The translations under genes and the position numbers were made by a program. The notes below the pieces were generated by a model that ran no database searches, had not been told where the DNA came from, and worked only from the letters and a program-made list of their open reading frames with translations. A DNA stretch of 64,000 nucleotides, from positions 806,001 through 870,000 of the forward strand of contig NZ_QODK01000001.1 in assembly GCF_003324485.1 (NCBI RefSeq), in the 5' to 3' direction. Origin of the DNA: Cohaesibacter intestini. Its GTDB lineage: Bacteria > Pseudomonadota > Alphaproteobacteria > Rhizobiales > Cohaesibacteraceae. Of the stretch, positions 26,745 to 36,810 are shown piece after piece; within the stretch, counting starts at the first letter, position 1; each line of letters begins with the position of its first letter.

Positions 26745-27662
26745 TCAGTCCGTTTTCGCACTCAAGACCCTGAGGCTTTTGGGGTGAAGCTCAATCGTTA
26801 CCTTGTCTTCCAAGGGCAGCAATTCGCCATCCTGAACGCATTTGGCCGGTTTCTTGCGGCTTGTCATTGAAATCTCGACCTTCCTGGCAGCCCTGATTGT
26901 GAGGTCGGGATTGTCGTGGGTTTGCCCTAGCAACAGATCAGCGCCCAGTTTCAGTGCCTTTTGGCGGTTCATCCGGCCAACCATATAGACACCGAGCCGC
27001 CCACCATCGGGCTGCTCGGCAAAGGGCGGTGTGGTGCCACCGAACAGATTGTTGGAAATGGACAGGGCACTCAGTTTGCAGGTTTCCGGTGTGCCGTCGA
27101 TTGAGAGGGTCAACTGATAGAGCGGCATGCGGGCGATGGTCCTCCAAAAAGCTTTCAGGCTGGCGGCCATTTTGCCAAAGCGCGAGCCATAGGTCAGACG
27201 ATCACGCTTGCGAATCATCCGTGGGTGCAGACCAATCGACATTTGATGGACAAAGGGACGACCGTTGGCGGTTGCGATGTCATAGGCGCGCATTTGGCTG
27301 TGCCCCAAAGCATCGATGGCAGCATCGAGATCAAGCGGCATGGCCAACGAACGGGCAAACAGATTCATCGTGCCGCCTGGAATGACCGCAAGGATCTTGT
27401 CATGCTTCCAGGCAAATTCAGCTGCCGCCGACACGGTGCCATCGCCCCCACCGGCCAACAGGACCGCAAAATCTTCGCTGCGGGCGGTTTTCTCCATGTC
27501 GTCGATCAACGCCTTGCCGTCTCCCACATGGAAGGTCACTGCATCATAGTGATCAGCCAAGGCCTGCTGGATATGATCCTTGACGGCGTCGAGATCGGCG
27601 GTGCGAAAGGTGCCGCTACCGGTATTGAGGAAAGCATGGACGCTGTTGTTCGGCTCAGTCAC
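26745..27662 (-). CDS. Diacylglycerol-kinase-family lipid kinase
   Basis: A 305-residue protein of the DAGK/YegS/LCB5 fold, which phosphorylates lipids such as diacylglycerol, sphingoid bases or phosphatidylglycerol. The nucleotide-binding loop LLAGGGDGTVSAAAEFAW and the PGGTMNLFARSLAMP motif are clear. I chose a GTG start at 27662 because GGAAGGAG lies 6 bp before it; ATG 27689 has no comparable site. The start overlaps the end of alkB by 8 bp, pointing to translational coupling. Lipid substrate unknown. Confidence 0.88.
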   Translation of the reverse strand: MTEPNNSVHAFLNTGSGTFRTADLDAVKDHIQQALADHYDAVTFHVGDGKALIDDMEKTARSEDFAVLLAGGGDGTVSAAAEFAWKHDKILAVIPGGTMNLFARSLAMPLDLDAAIDALGHSQMRAYDIATANGRPFVHQMSIGLHPRMIRKRDRLTYGSRFGKMAASLKAFWRTIARMPLYQLTLSIDGTPETCKLSALSISNNLFGGTTPPFAEQPDGGRLGVYMVGRMNRQKALKLGADLLLGQTHDNPDLTIRAARKVEISMTSRKKPAKCVQDGELLPLEDKVTIELHPKSLRVLSAKTD

Positions 27663-28281
27663 GGCTGGCTCCTTCCGGTCTCGTGTCACTTCCGGCCTTT
27701 GTCACCCGCCGCATGGTCAAATTGATCCGGCCCGGCTCTTTGAGCAAAGTCGAGGTGCCGGGATAGATCTTGTCGACCCCATGATAGGCGAGGCGGTCTT
27801 CGCCTTCGAGCAGCAACACGTCACCGGACTGGAGCAGGAAGCTCTGGGTTGGATCCTTGCGTTCCCTGCCACCAAGGCGAAAGCGGGCATCATCGCCGAG
27901 CGAGACAGACAGGATCGGTGCATCGAAATCCTCTTCGTCATTGTCGACATGGAGGCCCATTTTGGCGTCCGGACGATAATAATTGATCAAACAGGCTTCA
28001 GGCGGCAGCGGGTAGCCGGTCAGATCCTGCCAGAGCTGCATCAAGCGATCAGGGATTGCAGGCCAAGGCTGACCGGTGACTGGATGGACCGGCTCATAGC
28101 GATAGCCCGATTTGTCCGATAGCCAGCCCAACGGGCCGCAGTTGGACATGCGCACCGACAAAGGTTTGCCCCAGCGCGGCATGGTCGGGGTGAAAAGCGG
28201 GGCTTTGGCCACGATTGCACGAATATCTTCAAGCAGAGCCTTTTGTATTTCGGGTGCGAGATGAGCACTCAACAATCGCAT
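27655..28281 (-). CDS. alkB: DNA/RNA dealkylating 2-oxoglutarate/Fe(II) dioxygenase AlkB
   Basis: A 208-residue oxidative demethylase that repairs 1-methyladenine and 3-methylcytosine. The iron triad is His111 and Asp113 (LHVDND) plus His167 (LAYHGV), and 2-oxoglutarate is held by Arg185/Arg191 (RINLTMRRV). The substrate-lid motifs INYYRPDAKMG and CGPLGW are present. It overlaps the lipid kinase start by 8 bp. With ogt and the Ada-like gene the window holds three alkylation-repair genes, although alkB is not next to either. Confidence 0.94.
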   Translation of the reverse strand: MRLLSAHLAPEIQKALLEDIRAIVAKAPLFTPTMPRWGKPLSVRMSNCGPLGWLSDKSGYRYEPVHPVTGQPWPAIPDRLMQLWQDLTGYPLPPEACLINYYRPDAKMGLHVDNDEEDFDAPILSVSLGDDARFRLGGRERKDPTQSFLLQSGDVLLLEGEDRLAYHGVDKIYPGTSTLLKEPGRINLTMRRVTKAGSDTRPEGASRD

Positions 28282-28471
28282 TTTCTGGTCCTTTTTGCCT
28301 TGGAATGATCCGCCTCATGTTGCTGTCCGCCCTGCCCGTTGCCATTGTTCGCGACGACATCCCCCAGCCCTCTAACGCAGAAAGGGGCCTGCGGGATCCA
28401 TTATGCTGCCCATTTTGTTCGAAAATCCGGCAGCGGTCAGAGGTCGGCTGCCGGACAATCGGCTGATGGTC

Positions 28472-28921
28472 TCACTCCGCAAAGGTAAAGGCTCTGGGGA
28501 ATTGTGCATAGAGCGGATCGCCGTCCCAGAAGACATCGGTCGGCCCGATGGCATAGTCAATCAGGTTCCATTGGCCATAGGCCTGTCGGAGCAGCGCATA
28601 CGTGGTCAGGCCGTCCTGATCGCTCCACATTTTGAATTGCGGACCGTTTGTGGCAATGGCTGCGCCACCGGGCCGTTGCGGTTCAACCACCAGCCAGGCC
28701 CAGTCGCCATAGACATTCATCCGGTTGACCACGAATTCAACCGGTGCGCCAAGGCGGGCTTCCAGCAGCGGGCGAATCGCGTTGAGCACCGCCTTGCGCT
28801 CCACACTGCCTCTTTCTGGCGTGTAAATTTGCTGTGCCGAGGCTACGCTGATGCCCAGTTGGCCAACAGTGAGCAGCAAGGCTGCAATCACGGCAATCGG
28901 CATCCAATGTCTGTTGATCAT
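28472..28921 (-). CDS. Small secreted protein of unknown function
   Basis: A 149-residue protein with a signal peptide (hydrophobic core about 9-24, cleavage near ASA-QQ at 28). The mature part has RKAVLNAIRPLLEARLGAPVEFVVNRMNVYGDWAWLVVEPQRPGG and a DYAIGPTDVFWDGDP segment. I know similar short alphaproteobacterial exported proteins but no function. The start at 28921 has GGGGAG about 7 bp upstream; the frame is open to 29023. Divergent from dnaK. Confidence 0.72.
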   Translation of the reverse strand: MINRHWMPIAVIAALLLTVGQLGISVASAQQIYTPERGSVERKAVLNAIRPLLEARLGAPVEFVVNRMNVYGDWAWLVVEPQRPGGAAIATNGPQFKMWSDQDGLTTYALLRQAYGQWNLIDYAIGPTDVFWDGDPLYAQFPRAFTFAE

Positions 28922-29388
28922 GTCTTTTCTCCCCTTGTCCCCCATGACGAACGGCAAAGTCGGTGCGGCCCGATCGTATTTTTCAGGGTCTGTGTTTGCT
29001 TCAGTCAGAAAAACCGCTTGCATCAGTCTAGCGGATAAAAACCGCTATGCTAAGACGATTTACACGGCCCTTCGCCTTGCTTTGGGCGGGTCAATTGAGG
29101 CCTCTTGTGGGGAATTTTTCATCTTAACCCCGATTTAACCCGAAACACCCCCTTTATTTTGCCGCTCCACTCTTATATGAGGGGTGCCAACTTTTCGAAT
29201 TTTGTCGCAAAAGCGTTCAAACTGGTAGGGTTTCAGCCTTGCACCATGCATGGGTGGCCCCTATATGTCCCATTGAATGGAACCTAACCCGCGCGGCAAC
29301 GCGCATCTTCAGGGGGTCGGGCCGACAACCGGCGCAAACAAACCGCTTTTGAAGGGTTTCACCGACCTGCCGATAAGGAGAAACAAGA
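28922..29388. other. 467-bp dnaK upstream region with a long leader
   Basis: No gene. It holds the candidate heat-shock promoter at 29150-29180 and, if that is used, an untranslated leader of about 205 nt. The leader contains a CACCATGCATGGGTG palindrome near 29241 and a GCGCGGCAACGCGC hairpin near 29291 before the AAGGAG ribosome site at 29372-29381. Confidence 0.5.
29150..29180 (+). promoter_or_regulatory. Candidate RpoH promoter for dnaK
   Basis: CCCCTTTAT (-35-like, 29149-29157) and CTTATAT (29172-29178) are separated by 14 bp. CTTATAT fits the alphaproteobacterial heat-shock -10 form CYTATNT. The same 14-bp spacing is seen before hslV. No CIRCE element is present here. Confidence 0.45.
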
Positions 29389-31308
29389 ATGAGCAAAGTC
29401 ATTGGTATTGACTTGGGCACCACAAACTCCTGCGTGTCCATTATGGATGGCAAAGAGCCAAAAGTCATCGAGAACGCCGAAGGCGCCCGTACCACCCCGT
29501 CGATGATCGGTTTCACCGACGATGGTGAGCGTCTGGCCGGCCAGCCAGCCAAACGGCAGGCTGTGACCAATCCGCTGAACACCCTGTTCGCGGTCAAGCG
29601 TCTGATCGGTCGTCGGTTTGATGACCCAGCCGTTAAAAAGGACATGGATCTGGTCCCTTACAAGATCGTCAAAGGCGACAATGGCGACGCTTGGGTGGAA
29701 GTCGAGGGTGGTAAATACTCTCCTTCTCAGGTGTCCGCGATGATCCTTCAGAAAATGAAGGAAACCGCTGAAGACTATCTCGGCACCCCAGTCACGCAGG
29801 CCGTTATCACGGTTCCTGCCTACTTCAACGATGCCCAGCGTCAGGCTACCAAAGATGCCGGCAAGATTGCTGGCATGGAAGTGCTGCGCATCATCAACGA
29901 GCCGACCGCAGCCGCTCTGGCTTATGGTCTGGACAAGAATGACGGCAAGACCATCGCGGTTTATGACCTTGGTGGTGGCACGTTCGACGTGTCCGTTCTG
30001 GAAATTGGCGACGGCGTGTTTGAAGTGAAATCCACCAACGGCGATACCTTCCTGGGTGGTGAAGATTTCGACATGCGTCTGGTCGACTATCTGGTGCAGG
30101 AATTCAAGAAAGACAGCGGCATTGATCTGAAAAATGACAAGCTGGCTCTGCAGCGCCTGAAAGAAGCTTCCGAGAAAGCCAAGATCGAGCTGTCTTCCTC
30201 CACCCAGACCGAGATCAACCTGCCTTACATCACCGCAGATGCCTCTGGTCCGAAACACCTGACCCTGAAGCTGACCCGTGCAAAGTTCGAAGCGCTGGTT
30301 GACGATCTGGTCAAACGCACCATCAAGCCTTGTGAAGCCGCCTTGAAAGATGCTGGCCTCAACGCCTCCGAAATCGACGAAGTCGTGCTGGTTGGCGGTA
30401 TGACCCGCATGCCGAAGGTGCAGGAATCGGTCAAGCAGTTCTTTGGCAAAGAGCCTCATAAGGGTGTGAACCCGGATGAAGTGGTTGCCATGGGTGCGGC
30501 CATTCAGGCTGGCGTTCTGCAGGGCGACGTGAAAGACGTGCTGTTGCTCGACGTGACCCCGCTGTCTCTGGGTATCGAAACCCTTGGCGGTGTCTTCACC
30601 CGTCTGATCGACCGCAACACCACCATCCCGACCAAGAAGGGTCAGGTCTTCTCGACCGCTGATGACAATCAGAGCGCCGTGACGATCCGGGTTTTCCAGG
30701 GCGAGCGTGAAATGGCTGCCGACAACAAGATGCTTGGCCAGTTCGATCTGGTTGGCATCCCGCCAGCCCCACGCGGTGTGCCGCAGATCGAGGTGACCTT
30801 TGACATCGACGCCAACGGCATCGTCAATGTCTCCGCGCTCGACAAGGGCACCGGCAAGGAGCAGAAAATCTCCATCAAGGCCTCTGGCGGTCTTTCCGAC
30901 GACGAGATCGAAAAGATGGTCAAGGATGCCGAAGCCAATGCCGAAGCCGATAAGGTGCGCAAGGAAATGGTGGAAGCCAAGAATCACGGCGAAGCCTTGG
31001 TGCACTCGGCCGAGAAGAGCGTTGCTGACTTTGGCGACAAGGTATCAGATGCCGACAAATCTGCCATCGAGGCAGCGATTGGCGAGCTGAAGACCGCTCT
31101 GGAAGGTGACGATCTTGAAGCGATCAAAGCCAAGACCGAAGAGTTGACCAATGCTTCCATGAAGCTTGGTGAAGCCATGTATGCGGCACAGCAGTCCGAT
31201 GAGGAAGCCCAAGCCGCCGCAGATGCTGCACGCGATGCTGCCAAGGATGATGACATCGTCGATGCCGACTTCGAAGAAGTCCGCGACGATGACGAGAAAA
31301 AGTCCTAA
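29389..31308 (+). CDS. dnaK: Chaperone protein DnaK (Hsp70)
   Basis: A 639-residue ATP-dependent chaperone. The nucleotide-binding domain begins [18 protein letters not shown], with [13 protein letters not shown] and the phosphate-2 loop [16 protein letters not shown] linker with [19 protein letters not shown] precedes the substrate-binding domain, and the protein ends in a helical lid and an acidic [11 protein letters not shown]-type tail. AAGGAG lies 9 bp before the ATG. Codon use is strongly biased, as for a highly expressed gene. dnaJ follows after one intervening gene; grpE is 8.5 kb upstream. Confidence 0.99.
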   Translation: MSKVIGIDLGTTNSCVSIMDGKEPKVIENAEGARTTPSMIGFTDDGERLAGQPAKRQAVTNPLNTLFAVKRLIGRRFDDPAVKKDMDLVPYKIVKGDNGDAWVEVEGGKYSPSQVSAMILQKMKETAEDYLGTPVTQAVITVPAYFNDAQRQATKDAGKIAGMEVLRIINEPTAAALAYGLDKNDGKTIAVYDLGGGTFDVSVLEIGDGVFEVKSTNGDTFLGGEDFDMRLVDYLVQEFKKDSGIDLKNDKLALQRLKEASEKAKIELSSSTQTEINLPYITADASGPKHLTLKLTRAKFEALVDDLVKRTIKPCEAALKDAGLNASEIDEVVLVGGMTRMPKVQESVKQFFGKEPHKGVNPDEVVAMGAAIQAGVLQGDVKDVLLLDVTPLSLGIETLGGVFTRLIDRNTTIPTKKGQVFSTADDNQSAVTIRVFQGEREMAADNKMLGQFDLVGIPPAPRGVPQIEVTFDIDANGIVNVSALDKGTGKEQKISIKASGGLSDDEIEKMVKDAEANAEADKVRKEMVEAKNHGEALVHSAEKSVADFGDKVSDADKSAIEAAIGELKTALEGDDLEAIKAKTEELTNASMKLGEAMYAAQQSDEEAQAAADAARDAAKDDDIVDADFEEVRDDDEKKS

Positions 31309-31330
31309 GGCCGGGTCGTTACAAGACAAA

Positions 31331-31400
31331 AGGCAGCACTCATCGGGTGCTGCCTCATCGTGTTGAGAACCCGGAGTGATGCCACACTTCGGGTTTTGTT
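31331..31400 (+). terminator. Tandem hairpins after dnaK
   Basis: Hairpin 1: AGGCAGCAC (31331-31339) with GTGCTGCCT (31347-31355), no T tract. Hairpin 2: AACCCGGAGTG (31368-31378) with 31385-31395 (one G-U pair), followed by TTGTT. The second resembles a terminator, the first an mRNA 3' stabiliser or partial attenuator before the downstream genes. Confidence 0.65.
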
Positions 31401-31427
31401 GTGAAACCAGTGCAGTTGGGCGGGCAA

Positions 31428-32312
31428 ATGAACATTCCGACAGATTCCGAAGATGTCTATGGCAGCCATGCGTTGCCTGCGTCCCTCGCCCACCTTCGGG
31501 CCATAGCCAATGCGCGTGGTGCGGGCCTGTTTGATCGACGCCTTGCGTCTATCACCCGCAAGCTGCTCTATCTGCTGACCTCATCGCCTTATGATGTACC
31601 GGTCTTCCGTTCGCAGAAATTGCGCCTTTATCCCAAGAGCAATCGGTGTGAAAAGCGGGCCTTTGTCGGGCTGTCTTCATGGGATCAAGGGGAGCGGGCG
31701 GCCATTGCTGCTGACATAGCCGCATCTGTCGCACGTGAGGCGCCTTTCGTCTTTCTCGATTGCGGCGCCAATATCGGGCTTTACAGCCTGTTTGCCCGTG
31801 ACGAGGCGCTGGCGCTGGGCAAGCCCTTCGTCGGACTGGCGATCGAGCCGGATCCGGTGAACCAGAAGCGCCTGGCGTTCAACCTTGATGCCTCTGATGC
31901 ACGGGACGTGACCATCGCCCCCTTTGCCATCGGGCGAGAAGAGGGCATTGTGCGGTTTGTCAGTTCGGTTTCCAACCGTGGTGAAGCCCATGTGGCGTGC
32001 GACGCAGAAACCAACCCTTGCATTGAATTGCCAATGCGGCCGCTGTCGGACCTTGTCAAAGCGCATGGGATCGACCATATCGATGTGATGAAAATCGACA
32101 TCGAGGGACACGAATTTGAGGCGCTGGAGCCTTTCTTCGATGCGGCACCAAAGTCCTTGTGGCCCAAAAAGATTTTGATCGAGGTGGGCCGAGATCAGAA
32201 GACCGATGCTCTGTCGCTGTGCCTAGATCGCGGCTATCGCGTCGAAAAAGCCATCAACATCAATGCATATCTTGCACTGGAAACGCCAGATCAGACCGTT
32301 GATTGGCCGTAG
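31428..32312 (+). CDS. FkbM-family SAM-dependent methyltransferase
   Basis: A 294-residue protein with the FkbM methyltransferase signature: SAM motif FVFLDCGANIGLYSLFA, the AIEPDPVNQKRLAFNL segment and IDVMKIDIEGHEFEALEPF. FkbM enzymes methylate hydroxyls, often on sugars or secondary metabolites; the substrate here is unknown. It sits between dnaK and dnaJ (119 bp after dnaK, 27 bp before dnaJ) and probably shares the dnaJ transcript. ATG 31428 preferred; GTG 31401 also open. Confidence 0.85.
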   Translation: MNIPTDSEDVYGSHALPASLAHLRAIANARGAGLFDRRLASITRKLLYLLTSSPYDVPVFRSQKLRLYPKSNRCEKRAFVGLSSWDQGERAAIAADIAASVAREAPFVFLDCGANIGLYSLFARDEALALGKPFVGLAIEPDPVNQKRLAFNLDASDARDVTIAPFAIGREEGIVRFVSSVSNRGEAHVACDAETNPCIELPMRPLSDLVKAHGIDHIDVMKIDIEGHEFEALEPFFDAAPKSLWPKKILIEVGRDQKTDALSLCLDRGYRVEKAININAYLALETPDQTVDWP

Positions 32313-32339
32313 ACCAAGACGAGTTAGAAAGTGGAACGG

Positions 32340-33467
32340 ATGTCCAAAGCCGATTATTACGAATTGCTCGGGGTCTCCCGTGGGGCTGACGACAAGGAGT
32401 TGAAAAGCGCCTTTCGCAAGAAAGCGATGCAATTTCACCCTGACCGCAATCCGGACGACCCGGAGGCCGAAGCCCGCTTCAAGGAAATCAATGAAGCTTA
32501 CGAAATTCTCAAGGATGCCGAAAAGCGCGCCGCCTATGACCGCTATGGTCATGCAGCCTTTGAACAAGGCGGCATGGGGCAGGGCTTCGGATCCGACTTC
32601 GGGTCCTCCATGTCCGATATCTTCGAGGATATTTTCGGCGACATGATGGGCGGCGGTGGCCGTCGGTCCCGCGGTCGCGAGCGTGGGGCTGACCTGCGTT
32701 ACAATATGGAAATCACGCTGGAAGAGGCCTTCCACGGCAAAACCGCCGAAATCGAAGTGCCGACTTCTGTCACCTGTACCACCTGTTCAGGCTCCGGTGC
32801 CAAGGCAGGCACGAGCCCGAAACCCTGTCGCACCTGTGGTGGTATCGGCAAGGTTCGGGCCACACAGGGCTTTTTCACCGTCGAGCGGACTTGTCCAAGT
32901 TGTCATGGCCGTGGCGAGGTGATCGAGGATCCATGTGAGAGCTGTCACGGTTCGGGTCGGACGATGGAAAACCGCACCTTGTCGGTCAACATTCCGTCTG
33001 GTATCGAAGACGGCACCCGCATTCGCCTGTCCGGCGAAGGGGAAGCCGGGGTCCGGGGTGGCCCTCCGGGCGATCTATACATCTTCCTTACCCAGAAACC
33101 GCATGACCTGTTCCAGCGGGATGGGGCAGACATTTTCTGCCGCGTGCCGATTTCGATGTCGACCGCCATTTTGGGTGGCCAGTTCGAGGTCCCGACCGTG
33201 GATGGTGGCAAGACGCGGGTGAATGTGCCCGAAGGCACCCAGACGGGCAAACAGTTCCGTCTGCGTGGCAAGGGCATGCCGGTTCTGCGCAGTGCGCAAT
33301 ATGGCGACATGTATATTCAGGTCGATGTGGAAACGCCGCGCAAGCTCACCAAACGCCAGAAGGAACTGATCATGGAGTTTGACGAACTGGCGCATGCAGA
33401 CAATCATCCAGGCAGCGACGGCTTTTTCGCCAAGGTGAAGGATTTCTTCGAACGCATCGGCGAATAG
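32340..33467 (+). CDS. dnaJ: Chaperone protein DnaJ (Hsp40)
   Basis: A 375-residue type-I J protein that stimulates DnaK ATPase and delivers substrates. The J domain has HPD at 33-35; a Gly/Phe-rich region follows ([15 protein letters not shown]). The zinc region has four CxxCxGxG-type repeats ([32 protein letters not shown]), then two beta-barrel substrate domains and a C-terminal dimerisation part. ATG 32340 matches the family start [12 protein letters not shown]; a GTG at 32331 is also open. Confidence 0.98.
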   Translation: MSKADYYELLGVSRGADDKELKSAFRKKAMQFHPDRNPDDPEAEARFKEINEAYEILKDAEKRAAYDRYGHAAFEQGGMGQGFGSDFGSSMSDIFEDIFGDMMGGGGRRSRGRERGADLRYNMEITLEEAFHGKTAEIEVPTSVTCTTCSGSGAKAGTSPKPCRTCGGIGKVRATQGFFTVERTCPSCHGRGEVIEDPCESCHGSGRTMENRTLSVNIPSGIEDGTRIRLSGEGEAGVRGGPPGDLYIFLTQKPHDLFQRDGADIFCRVPISMSTAILGGQFEVPTVDGGKTRVNVPEGTQTGKQFRLRGKGMPVLRSAQYGDMYIQVDVETPRKLTKRQKELIMEFDELAHADNHPGSDGFFAKVKDFFERIGE

Positions 33468-33491
33468 ATGACAGTCTGCCAATCGATGTTG

Positions 33492-33522
33492 AAAAGGGGT
33501 GTTGGATCAGCACCCCTTTTTT
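33492..33522 (+). terminator. dnaJ terminator
   Basis: AAAAGGGGTG pairs with CACCCCTTTT around a 9-nt loop, ending in six Ts, 25 bp after dnaJ. The rest of the 321-bp gap to pmtA is AT-rich and presumably carries the pmtA promoter; a TTGACA box occurs at 33669 without a well-spaced -10. Confidence 0.88.
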
Positions 33523-33788
33523 GCATCCGCTGACTTAAAAACACCATCAAAGCGGATCATGCTGTCGCCGAATGCTGATGGCACAGCCGGATTGATGTCG
33601 GGACTACAAGCCTTTACCGGGCTTGATTTGTTTCTTTTCTTGATGTGATGTCTTTCATCGCGCATCATTTGACAATATATTGATTACGTATGTTCCCTCA
33701 TTTATTCTCTCGCGCCATCTGGCACGGGTCACAGTGTCTACTCCTCAAGCCTGTCGAATGTCAGGCTTGGATTTTGCCGGAGAATCCA

Positions 33789-34391
33789 ATGCTCAAGAAA
33801 TTGCGTAACCGTCCCTTGATCACCAAGATCCCGGATGAAATCCGTTTCTTGCGGCAATGGTTCGACAATCCGCTGAAAACCGGCGCAGTGGCGCCGTCCA
33901 GCCCGGCTTTGGCGCGGCGCATGGCCTCCTTCATCGATCCGGCCAAACCGGGTCTGGTGGTGGAGCTGGGGCCCGGGACGGGCGTTGTCACACAAGCGGT
34001 CCTTGGGCGCGGTGTTGAGCCAAACAGGGTGCTGGCGGTGGAATATTCCACCGACTTTGTCGACATTCTGCGCGACCGCTTTGCTGGCGCGACGGTGATG
34101 CAGGGGGATGCCTATGACTTTCAAACAATCCGGCAGACTCACATCAACGAGCCTCTGGCAGCGGTGGTCTCGAGCCTGCCCCTCTTCACCAAGCCGAAGG
34201 CCATGCGCAGCAGACTGATCGATATGTGCCTTGATGCGTTGGCACCGGGCTGCCCCTTCATCCAGTTTTCCTATGCCCTGGTTCCGCCGGTGCCAGTCGG
34301 GGAGGGCAATTTCACCATCGAGACCAGCAACTGGGTCATTGGCAACCTGCCGCCCGCCCGTGTCTGGGTGTATCGCAGACCGCTGCAATAG
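33789..34391 (+). CDS. pmtA: Phospholipid N-methyltransferase (PmtA-like)
   Basis: A 200-residue SAM methyltransferase resembling rhizobial PmtA, which methylates phosphatidylethanolamine three times to phosphatidylcholine at the inner membrane. Cues are the N-terminal DEIRFLRQWFDNPLKTGAVAPSSPALARRMA, the SAM motif VVELGPGTGVVTQAVL and VVSSLPLF. The related KsgA-like rRNA methylases differ in the N-terminus. The start at 33789 has GGAGA about 6 bp upstream. It begins a likely pmtA-FMN reductase-pyrF transcript. Confidence 0.82.
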   Translation: MLKKLRNRPLITKIPDEIRFLRQWFDNPLKTGAVAPSSPALARRMASFIDPAKPGLVVELGPGTGVVTQAVLGRGVEPNRVLAVEYSTDFVDILRDRFAGATVMQGDAYDFQTIRQTHINEPLAAVVSSLPLFTKPKAMRSRLIDMCLDALAPGCPFIQFSYALVPPVPVGEGNFTIETSNWVIGNLPPARVWVYRRPLQ

Positions 34392-34442
34392 GTCTGTTTG
34401 CGACGATTTCTCCTCTTTCTTCTTCAATATACAGGATGGGTT

Positions 34443-35021
34443 ATGCAAAAGACGCGTATTCTCTGTTTTGCTGGGTCGACGCGGTCCGGTAGTTTCAATC
34501 AGGCTCTGGCGGGTGTCATGGCCAAAAAACTCAGCCTGATGGAAATGGATGTCACATATCTGAATCTGACTGACTATCCGCTGCCGCTATTCAATGCCGA
34601 TGATGAAAAAGAAAAGGGCCTGCCGGACAATGCGGTGAAACTGGCCAAATTGATGGCCGACCATGACGGTATCTTCATTGCCAGCCCGGAATATAATGGC
34701 TCTGTGACACCCTTGATGAAAAATACCATCGACTGGGTCTCGCGTGTGCCGGCTGAAGGTCGCCATCCCTATCGGACGCCGGTCTTTGCCATTGGCGCGG
34801 CCTCACCCGGCCAGATGGGTGGTATGCGTTCTCTGGCTCATTTCCGCCAGATCCTCGTGGCCTTGGGGGCCATCGTGATTCCGGAACAGGTGAGTGTCGG
34901 CAATGCGGGCTCGGCCTTTGACGACAAGGGCGATCTGAAAGAGGATCGACAAAGCGCCTTCCTTGAGGGCTGTGCCCATAAACTGATCCAGACAGCGCAA
35001 CGCCTGAAGCCACTCGGATAG
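34443..35021 (+). CDS. NADPH-dependent FMN reductase
   Basis: A 192-residue flavodoxin-like flavoprotein. The FMN phosphate loop is [15 protein letters not shown] (about 8-22), the second flavin motif is [20 protein letters not shown]. Members reduce FMN, quinones, azo dyes or chromate; which applies is unclear. The start at 34443 has AGGA upstream. It lies 51 bp after pmtA and 106 bp before pyrF. Confidence 0.9.
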   Translation: MQKTRILCFAGSTRSGSFNQALAGVMAKKLSLMEMDVTYLNLTDYPLPLFNADDEKEKGLPDNAVKLAKLMADHDGIFIASPEYNGSVTPLMKNTIDWVSRVPAEGRHPYRTPVFAIGAASPGQMGGMRSLAHFRQILVALGAIVIPEQVSVGNAGSAFDDKGDLKEDRQSAFLEGCAHKLIQTAQRLKPLG

Positions 35022-35127
35022 ACCATCGTCGGCCATCTATTCACCTACACAGCTATGGACCGGACCAGATTTGGGTGATAAGGCTCTTGCCAATTATCCC
35101 AAATCTGTCAGCTACGGAGATCTTCCC

Positions 35128-35826
35128 ATGTCCATCAGCGCCCGCGACCGCCTGATCGTACCCCTTGATGTGCCCACGCTTGATGACGCCCGCCGGGTTG
35201 TCGATGATCTGGGGGACACAGTCTCCTTCTACAAGATCGGCTATCAGTTGGGTTATGCAGGTGGCTTTGCGCTGGCCCATGACCTCATAGCAGAAGGCAA
35301 GCAGATCTTCATGGATCTGAAATTGCTCGATATCGACAATACGGTCGAGAAGGGCGTGGACTCGATCAGCCGCATGGGCGCAACCTTTCTGACCGTTCAT
35401 GCCTATCCCAAGGCGATGCGGGCCGCTGTCGCGGGGCGGGGCAGCTCGGATCTCAAACTGCTCGGTGTCACCGTACTGACCTCTATGGATGATCAGGATC
35501 TGCTCGAGGCAGGCTATCGGATGCGTGCAGAGGAACTGGTTGCCATGCGCGCCAAGGATGCCAGAGAAGCAGGCATGGACGGCATCGTCTGTTCAGCACA
35601 GGAAGCCACGGCCATGCGCACCATTGTCGGCCCGAATGTGTCGATCGTAACCCCGGGCATCCGCCCGAGTGGCAGCGATGTTGGCGACCAGAAGCGGGTG
35701 ATGACGCCGGGCAAGGCCATTGCAGCGGGTGCTGATTATCTGGTGGTTGGGCGTCCGGTGCTCAATGCGGCTGACCGTCCATCAATGGCCCGCCAGATCG
35801 TCGACGAGATTGCAGCGGCGCTGTAG
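35128..35826 (+). CDS. pyrF: Orotidine 5'-phosphate decarboxylase
   Basis: A 232-residue TIM-barrel enzyme that makes UMP from OMP, the last step of pyrimidine synthesis. Motifs are [13 protein letters not shown], the catalytic [13 protein letters not shown] (the Asp-Lys-Asp array), VHAYPK and [18 protein letters not shown], then YLVVGRPV. The start at 35128 has GGAG about 8 bp upstream. No other pyr genes are in the window. Confidence 0.97.
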   Translation: MSISARDRLIVPLDVPTLDDARRVVDDLGDTVSFYKIGYQLGYAGGFALAHDLIAEGKQIFMDLKLLDIDNTVEKGVDSISRMGATFLTVHAYPKAMRAAVAGRGSSDLKLLGVTVLTSMDDQDLLEAGYRMRAEELVAMRAKDAREAGMDGIVCSAQEATAMRTIVGPNVSIVTPGIRPSGSDVGDQKRVMTPGKAIAAGADYLVVGRPVLNAADRPSMARQIVDEIAAAL

Positions 35827-36022
35827 GGATCAGCCAGCGATCTAACGATTATTTCGGTTCCGAAGCAAAAATCGGAATCTTTCATATCCAATGATGATCT
35901 GGCCTCGACACATTCCGTCAGTTCAGCGTGGCCAATGGTTGTCCAAGCGCTGACGTTGGTCAGCTTCGCGATGGCGAATGACCGAATGTGTCTTTGCACC
36001 TTGAACAGGTCGGGCGAGATCG

Positions 36023-36655
36023 TCAGGCAGCGCTGGTGCGCAAACCCTTGAATTCCCCATAGCGCCATGCCTCGCGCTGCTTGCGCAGGGCGTGCATGTA
36101 GATGACCTGCCCGATGGCAACACTGAGCAAAATCATCAGCAAGCCGGGGATGACAAGAGCATAGAGATAGCTGTCCGGATTGGTTTTCAAGAAAGCCTTT
36201 TCCGGGCGGTCCGGATTGACATGGGCCAAAACCGTGCGCCCCACGGAATAGGCCGCAATCTGATGCTTTACTTCGCCGGGCGAGTGAGATCGGATTGGCC
36301 GGACTGACAGGCGCTGGCCGGTATAGAGCGTGCCATCATACAAGTATTGATACTGGATATCGGCCGTGAAGACCGGCGTACCATCCTCATAGGTCATCCG
36401 AACCACGTCGGACTTCATGACAACTGCTGTTACCTGCTTCCAATTCTGAGCCGTGAAGGCCGTGGAGAAATGCGCAAGACCGACCACAAACAAGGCAAAG
36501 CCGACCACGACGAGGAAGAAACGCAACAGACGAACCGATCCGCGTTGATCCACCGACAGCTGTGGCCGCTGTAAACGCCAGCGGGCCGGTTCCTTGATCG
36601 GTTGGCGTTCAATTCCCTTGGTTCCCGGATAAATATAGGCAGGTTGGTAACGCAT
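36023..36655 (-). CDS. DUF3592 domain membrane protein
   Basis: A 210-residue protein with two membrane helices (about 42-62 and 164-186) around a central extracytoplasmic domain with WKQVTAVVMKSDVVRM, FTADIQYQYLYDGTLYTGQR and VLAHVNPDRPEKAFL. This is the DUF3592 layout, which has no known function. ATG 36655 is preferred, 36676 is also open. Its promoter must lie in the unusual intergenic array at 36811-37014. Confidence 0.8.
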   Translation of the reverse strand: MRYQPAYIYPGTKGIERQPIKEPARWRLQRPQLSVDQRGSVRLLRFFLVVVGFALFVVGLAHFSTAFTAQNWKQVTAVVMKSDVVRMTYEDGTPVFTADIQYQYLYDGTLYTGQRLSVRPIRSHSPGEVKHQIAAYSVGRTVLAHVNPDRPEKAFLKTNPDSYLYALVIPGLLMILLSVAIGQVIYMHALRKQREAWRYGEFKGLRTSAA

Positions 36656-36810
36656 GATCAAAATCTCGAATATCAAAAAAATAGAAATTGCGACTCAATG
36701 AAACCACACTTTTCCAGTGCGGCCTAATGCCGATGTAAGGATATATCATTAGTTTAATGAAATTCTTTCGCTATCGGAAAAATTTTATCTTTATACTTTG
36801 CAGATGAAAC

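Noticed and set aside
29282-29388. tRNA-like sequence in the dnaK leader
   Set aside because: No complete cloverleaf or T-loop consensus; isolated GC hairpins only.
29359-31005. 548-codon minus-strand frame opposite dnaK
   Set aside because: A known artefact opposite dnaK genes; no ribosome site and composition mirrors dnaK codons.
33669-33694. TTGACA ... TATGTT as a sigma-70 promoter for pmtA
   Set aside because: The spacer is only 14 bp, too short for a standard housekeeping promoter.
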